Of a stretch of 64,000 nt of DNA, positions 60,373 through 64,000 are shown piece after piece (the first letter of the stretch is position 1; each line of letters starts with the position of its first letter). A program made the position numbers and the translations under genes. The notes beneath the pieces are model-generated. The model was not told the DNA's origin. It worked only from the letters and a program-made list of their open reading frames with translations, and did not search any database. The stretch comes from Lophius americanus (lineage: Eukaryota > Chordata > Actinopteri > Lophiiformes > Lophiidae), in the NCBI GenBank assembly GCA_037951165.1, contig JBBDHG010000443.1, forward strand, positions 224,501-288,500. The letters run 5' to 3'.

Positions 60373-61075
60373 AGATGATGAGATAAGCATTATAAATACA
60401 AACGTAAGGGAAATGAGAATGATTTTATGTTTGTATATACTTATGTAGAAATGTAATTCTACCTACCGGCGCCTCTACAAGCTCAACAAAACCCAAACTG
60501 TAAAATTCAGTTCATCAACTGTCTCTGTTTCTTAGTGTTTAGCAGCACACTGACATAAAACAAGTAAATAAGTGTTGGGATGGGATAACTTAAAAAAAAA
60601 AAATGCAATATTGATTCCACAAAACTTTATGTGTACATCTCCCATGTACTGCAGAAGTGTAAATGGGAAATTGGGAACCTTCAAGCATTTTCTGAACATT
60701 TTATTTTTGGACAATTAAACTTTTTTTCTTATATTTAATGTTTAACTTATTGGTTCCACGTCTCCAACTCTTGAAGATGTTTTTTTTTAGCTTCGGCAGG
60801 GATGACGTTATTTCATGCTTGTGTTTTATAGTGGTTCACACCTTTGATTATTTTTCACGATAGTAGTTGACCAAAGATAGTATTAGTATTAGTATTAGCC
60901 AAATACTTGAACAACTAAGTTACTTTCTGATTGAGGGTTCAGCCTCATGGGATCATCAGTTGCGGAAACTAAACTGATTGTAGATGTGAGATTTTCTGTC
61001 AAACCAGATGTTCCATCCATTTTCCAACCAAGGGCCAGTTTTGACCATCCCTTTGTCCTATTTCCCGACCTCCTC
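60373..61075. other. Unique non-coding sequence
   Basis: Short TATTAG triplet-type run near 60878-60897. Nothing else recognised. Confidence 0.4.
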
Positions 61076-61077
61076 AT

Positions 61078-61250
61078 CCATCTTCTTCATCTTCTTCCCT
61101 CCTCGCCATCCTCCTTCTACTACTTCTTCTTCTTCTTCTTCTTCTTCTTCCCTCCTCGCCCTCACATCCTTCTTTTCTTCTTCTTCTTCTTCCATCCTTA
61201 CTGCGTTCTACTTCTTCTTCTTCATCCCTCCTCACCGTCACCCTCCTTCG
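61078..61250 (+). repeat. CTT-rich microsatellite
   Basis: CTT triplets interrupted by CCTCCTCGCC-like spacers for about 170 bp. The Phe/Ser-rich open frames are artefacts. Confidence 0.92.
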
Positions 61251-62790
61251 TTCAATTACTTTAATGTCAATGGATGTTAACCCTATTTTACATGAACATA
61301 GACATTTAACAGCAAAAGCACAGATTTATAGACGATAGTTATCGATTTTAGAATCTAACACTAGCTTTAGTGAGCAATAAATATTCCATGAAAGACAGTT
61401 CCCAATATGGACTATTTTAATTTTAATTAGCGACCACATCAATTATTAGGTCTTCTAGTTTTAATTACATAAAAATAAAAATAATATATTCATTGAGGCA
61501 TGTTTTTTTTTTCATTCTTCCAACAAGAAAACACCAGTAAATTAAACATTTACTGTGATTTAATCAACACGTAATATTGTTAATTAAAAAAGTCCATTCT
61601 AAGTCGCTCTGAAAGGGAACGCCGAGCGTGAGCGCAACCAACAGAACCCAAAAGATGGAAAAATATTCTTGGGATTGTGGAAGCCAGAGGAGAATACCCA
61701 AAGTTGTTTTGATGCACAAACAGTTTGTTTAACCTGATTGGAGGTTGTAGTATGTGGTTTCTTCTGAGGTCTGCCTCAGGATAGCTGGATGTCATTGTGA
61801 CAATCTGGTAAAGCCAGTGTTTAGAAGTCTTGAGGTTGTATTTATCTAAACCGGATCTTTAACTCTTAAAGGGTAAGAAGCGCCTGGATGTTAATGTGAA
61901 TAACCACATCTAACCAAACTATACCTACTAACTTTACACAGTGTTACGCAATTGTGCCCCGGGAAATTTTTTAATATTTTATAAGTGGTATTGTTTGTGG
62001 CCTCCATGGAAATGTGATTTCACCTGGGGGAATGGAGGACAGGTAGAATAATGAAGCATTTGCTCTAAAATTTTAAGGGGAAACTCTGAACTGGAATATT
62101 TCATGATTGTTATATTTACCATTGATAATCCAAAATTAGGAAATCTCTAATTGTTCATTCTGACCTCTGGTGCGGAGGTCTGGCCTCCTGTAATGTTAAG
62201 GGCATCTTTAAAATGTTCTCCCTGGGAGGACTGTGTGGCCAGCAGGCAGAAGAAACCAGGGAGTAGTGGGAAGCTGGCTTCTTGTGTTTATTTTCTCAGA
62301 CCCTGAGGGAATATCCGACTGATTGTTGTTGACTCTTTTATTCCCTGCCTGCCTCAGTTTGTCATAGTTGTGTATAAACTGATGGGAACTATATACTTAC
62401 CAGGCGTGACTTGCTCTCAGTGGACTGCACAGGAATAGAACGCAGCATGTTTGCGAAGGGCCTTTAAACAGTAGCGTTCACGTCGAGCTGTTACCGAGAA
62501 TCTCCGGGATGCCTTGCATTCCTTGGCAGCTGTTGTAGACTACGGACACTCCCAAAGGTCTAGATAGTTTTTTTTTTTATATAGAGGCACGCTTCATTGC
62601 TTCTTTTTTTTGGTTATGTCACAGAGGACATCGTTTACTGGTTGAGCTAAAAGAGTTTTGGAAGTTTTGTTCCTCACAAGTTTGTTGGAGTGTTTGGAGA
62701 ATAGTGTGTTTTGATGAGGCTGATGGAAAGTTTGAACAATTGCAGTTAACTATTTGATTTGCTTCCTCTCCCTCTTTTATTCAGTCTTTA
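61251..62790. other. Unique non-coding sequence
   Basis: No exon or repeat family recognised. Confidence 0.4.
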
Positions 62791-63532
62791 TTTCCCTGTA
62801 AGAAAAGTTATTTATGGAGTCATCCTCCTTCTTCAACGCCATAACTCAAGAGCTATTTCATGGATCATTTTCACATTTTATACCCACATAGTAGTAGTAC
62901 AAGGAACAACTGGATTGATTTTGGGAAGGTCGGTTGCATATTTCCGCCACTGGGGGGGCTTTATTGACAAAACTTTACCGGCCATATTTTCTTTACCATT
63001 AGTCCGACTTAGTTCAAATTTTGAGCACATGAATGGACTCCAGGTTATATATCTTGTATTTATCCTATTTTACTTATTAGGGGGACTCTTTTTACTGCAA
63101 ACACTGTTTTTGAATCTAACTTTATAACCGTTGGTTCAATTTAGTCCAAAAATAGTTTGAACTTATATTTCCTCATATTTCACTCACTAGAGGGCTGTTT
63201 GGTAAAAGAAAACCTGTTTTTAAGCTATTACTCAGGCCAATTGTGTCTAAATCAACTCAATAATTGACGCAAGGAAATGTATCTTGTTTTATTAGATCTC
63301 AGAAAACACTGTTAACTGTTTTTATATTCCTTATTGAGTCAGTATGGGATCCAATCTTAGAGCATATTGCTGACTTCATAGAAATAATTAGAGTCAATAA
63401 CGACTGTTTGAGATCTTTAATCAGCCACACATAATAAGAGGAGTTCAATCAGGGTGATTGCTTGTGCTACGCAGGGGTTTGGGGGCTTTTCGGGGGACAA
63501 ACCCTTCATGCCTGGTGGTTGTATCGGTCTAA
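62791..63532 (+). mobile_element. Helitron-like dispersed repeat, copy 8, near full length
   Basis: About 740 bp. The 5' edge is diverged (TTTCCCTGTAAGAAAAGTTA, aligned with TCCCGGGAAAAGTC of copy 4). The 3' end is CTAA at 63529-63532, followed by T. Repeated internal blocks occur at about 62995 (TTAGTCCGACTTAGTTCAAA), 63128 (CCGTTGGTTCAATTTAGTCC) and 63235 (GCCAATTGTGTCTAAATC). The first two are each followed by ACT(T/C)A(T/C)TAG(G/A)GGG-type sequence. There is no coding capacity. Confidence 0.8.
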
Positions 63533-64000
63533 TGATAATGTTTAACTGCTCACTTTGCTGCGAGTTTGACAAATGTCCTCAAAGACATCACCCTCTCCTT
63601 TATCATTTGCCTTAAAACAAAAGGGTTGCCCTCAGTGGCGTTTGGATCTAAATGATCCCTGATGTTGGACGCTCATTGTGAAAATAAAGTTCTAGTCGTT
63701 AGATAAAAATAATAGCAAACAGATGACGTCATAAATGAGCGGCGACATCAAACACCGGAAAGCGAGTCTGAAATCGTTCTGAAAATGTCTTATTCTGTAT
63801 TTTGCGGCTGTTTTACACAGATTACGAGGCAACTCTGATGACCAAGCAAAGAAAATAATTTCCCCCTAACCCAAATAGCGGCCGTCACACGATTATGTAA
63901 ACATAATGACACTCTTAATTTTCTCGTCACAGACCACAAGTCCAACTAAAGCCACAGCGAGTCCAACCCACTGGAAAGACTGGAAAAGTCAGTCCCACAT
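63533..64000. other. Unique non-coding sequence
   Basis: A possible acceptor (TTTTCTCGTCACAG) ends at 63932 with two open frames to the window edge, too short to call. Otherwise nothing recognised. Confidence 0.35.

Noticed and set aside
63933..64000. Acceptor-like site TTTTCTCGTCACAG followed by open sequence to the window edge
   Set aside because: Two frames are open, and the frame needed after a phase-1 exon contains an early stop. Too little sequence to judge.
1..64000. CRISPR array, operon, toxin-antitoxin or phage-type system
   Set aside because: The direct repeats found are eukaryotic micro- and minisatellites without unique equal-length spacers, and all gene signals are spliced eukaryotic ones.

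Overview
This is a piece of vertebrate nuclear genome, almost certainly from a ray-finned (teleost) fish. The evidence is long non-coding stretches, many long microsatellites (CA, TA, ATT, CT), GT-AG splice sites, and remnants of fish-type Tc1-like transposons, LINEs, a tRNA-derived SINE and other repeats I recognise from teleost genomes. Nothing looks bacterial or viral. No complete gene is present, and most long open frames are by-products of simple repeats.

Coding content is sparse. The best calls are an internal exon on the + strand at 17884-18080 (197 nt, good acceptor and donor) and a probable first coding exon on the + strand at 47463-47616 (51 codons ending in a strong CAG|GTCAGT donor, behind a CpG-containing promoter-like segment). 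A weaker small exon lies at 30189-30276. All three end in phase 1. They could therefore feed the same downstream exon beyond the window, as alternative first exons or successive transcripts do, but this is inference. I do not recognise the proteins.

Layout. 1-9 kb: mostly unique sequence with a decayed Tc1 fragment (2.2 kb), a CCAAT-box GC-rich segment (4.1-4.6 kb) and a fish dispersed repeat (4.9 kb). 9-16 kb: ATT-rich repeats, LINE remnants (10.2 and 12.0 kb) and a 1.05-kb polypyrimidine tract (15.06-16.11 kb). 17-20 kb: the internal exon, a CA block, and a truncated LINE flanked by 19-bp direct repeats. 22.9-24.6 kb: a 23-bp minisatellite and purine-rich repeats. 26-30 kb: dispersed repeats and ATT arrays. 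30-41 kb: mostly unique, with CA blocks and LINE RT fragments. 41.2-42.7 kb: an internally deleted Tc1 element and a higher-order tandem array. 45-47 kb: a Helitron-like copy, a SINE, a LINE fragment and the first exon. 48-64 kb: mostly unique sequence with two long Helitron-like copies, LINE remnants and a perfect 33-bp inverted repeat.

The most notable result is a dispersed family with about eight copies on both strands. The best-preserved copies start with TC, end in CTAG or CTAA just after a small hairpin, sit between A and T without target duplication, and contain diverged internal repeats. These are the hallmarks of a non-autonomous Helitron. I found no new functional gene system. Family names for repeats rest on pattern memory and need a repeat-library search.
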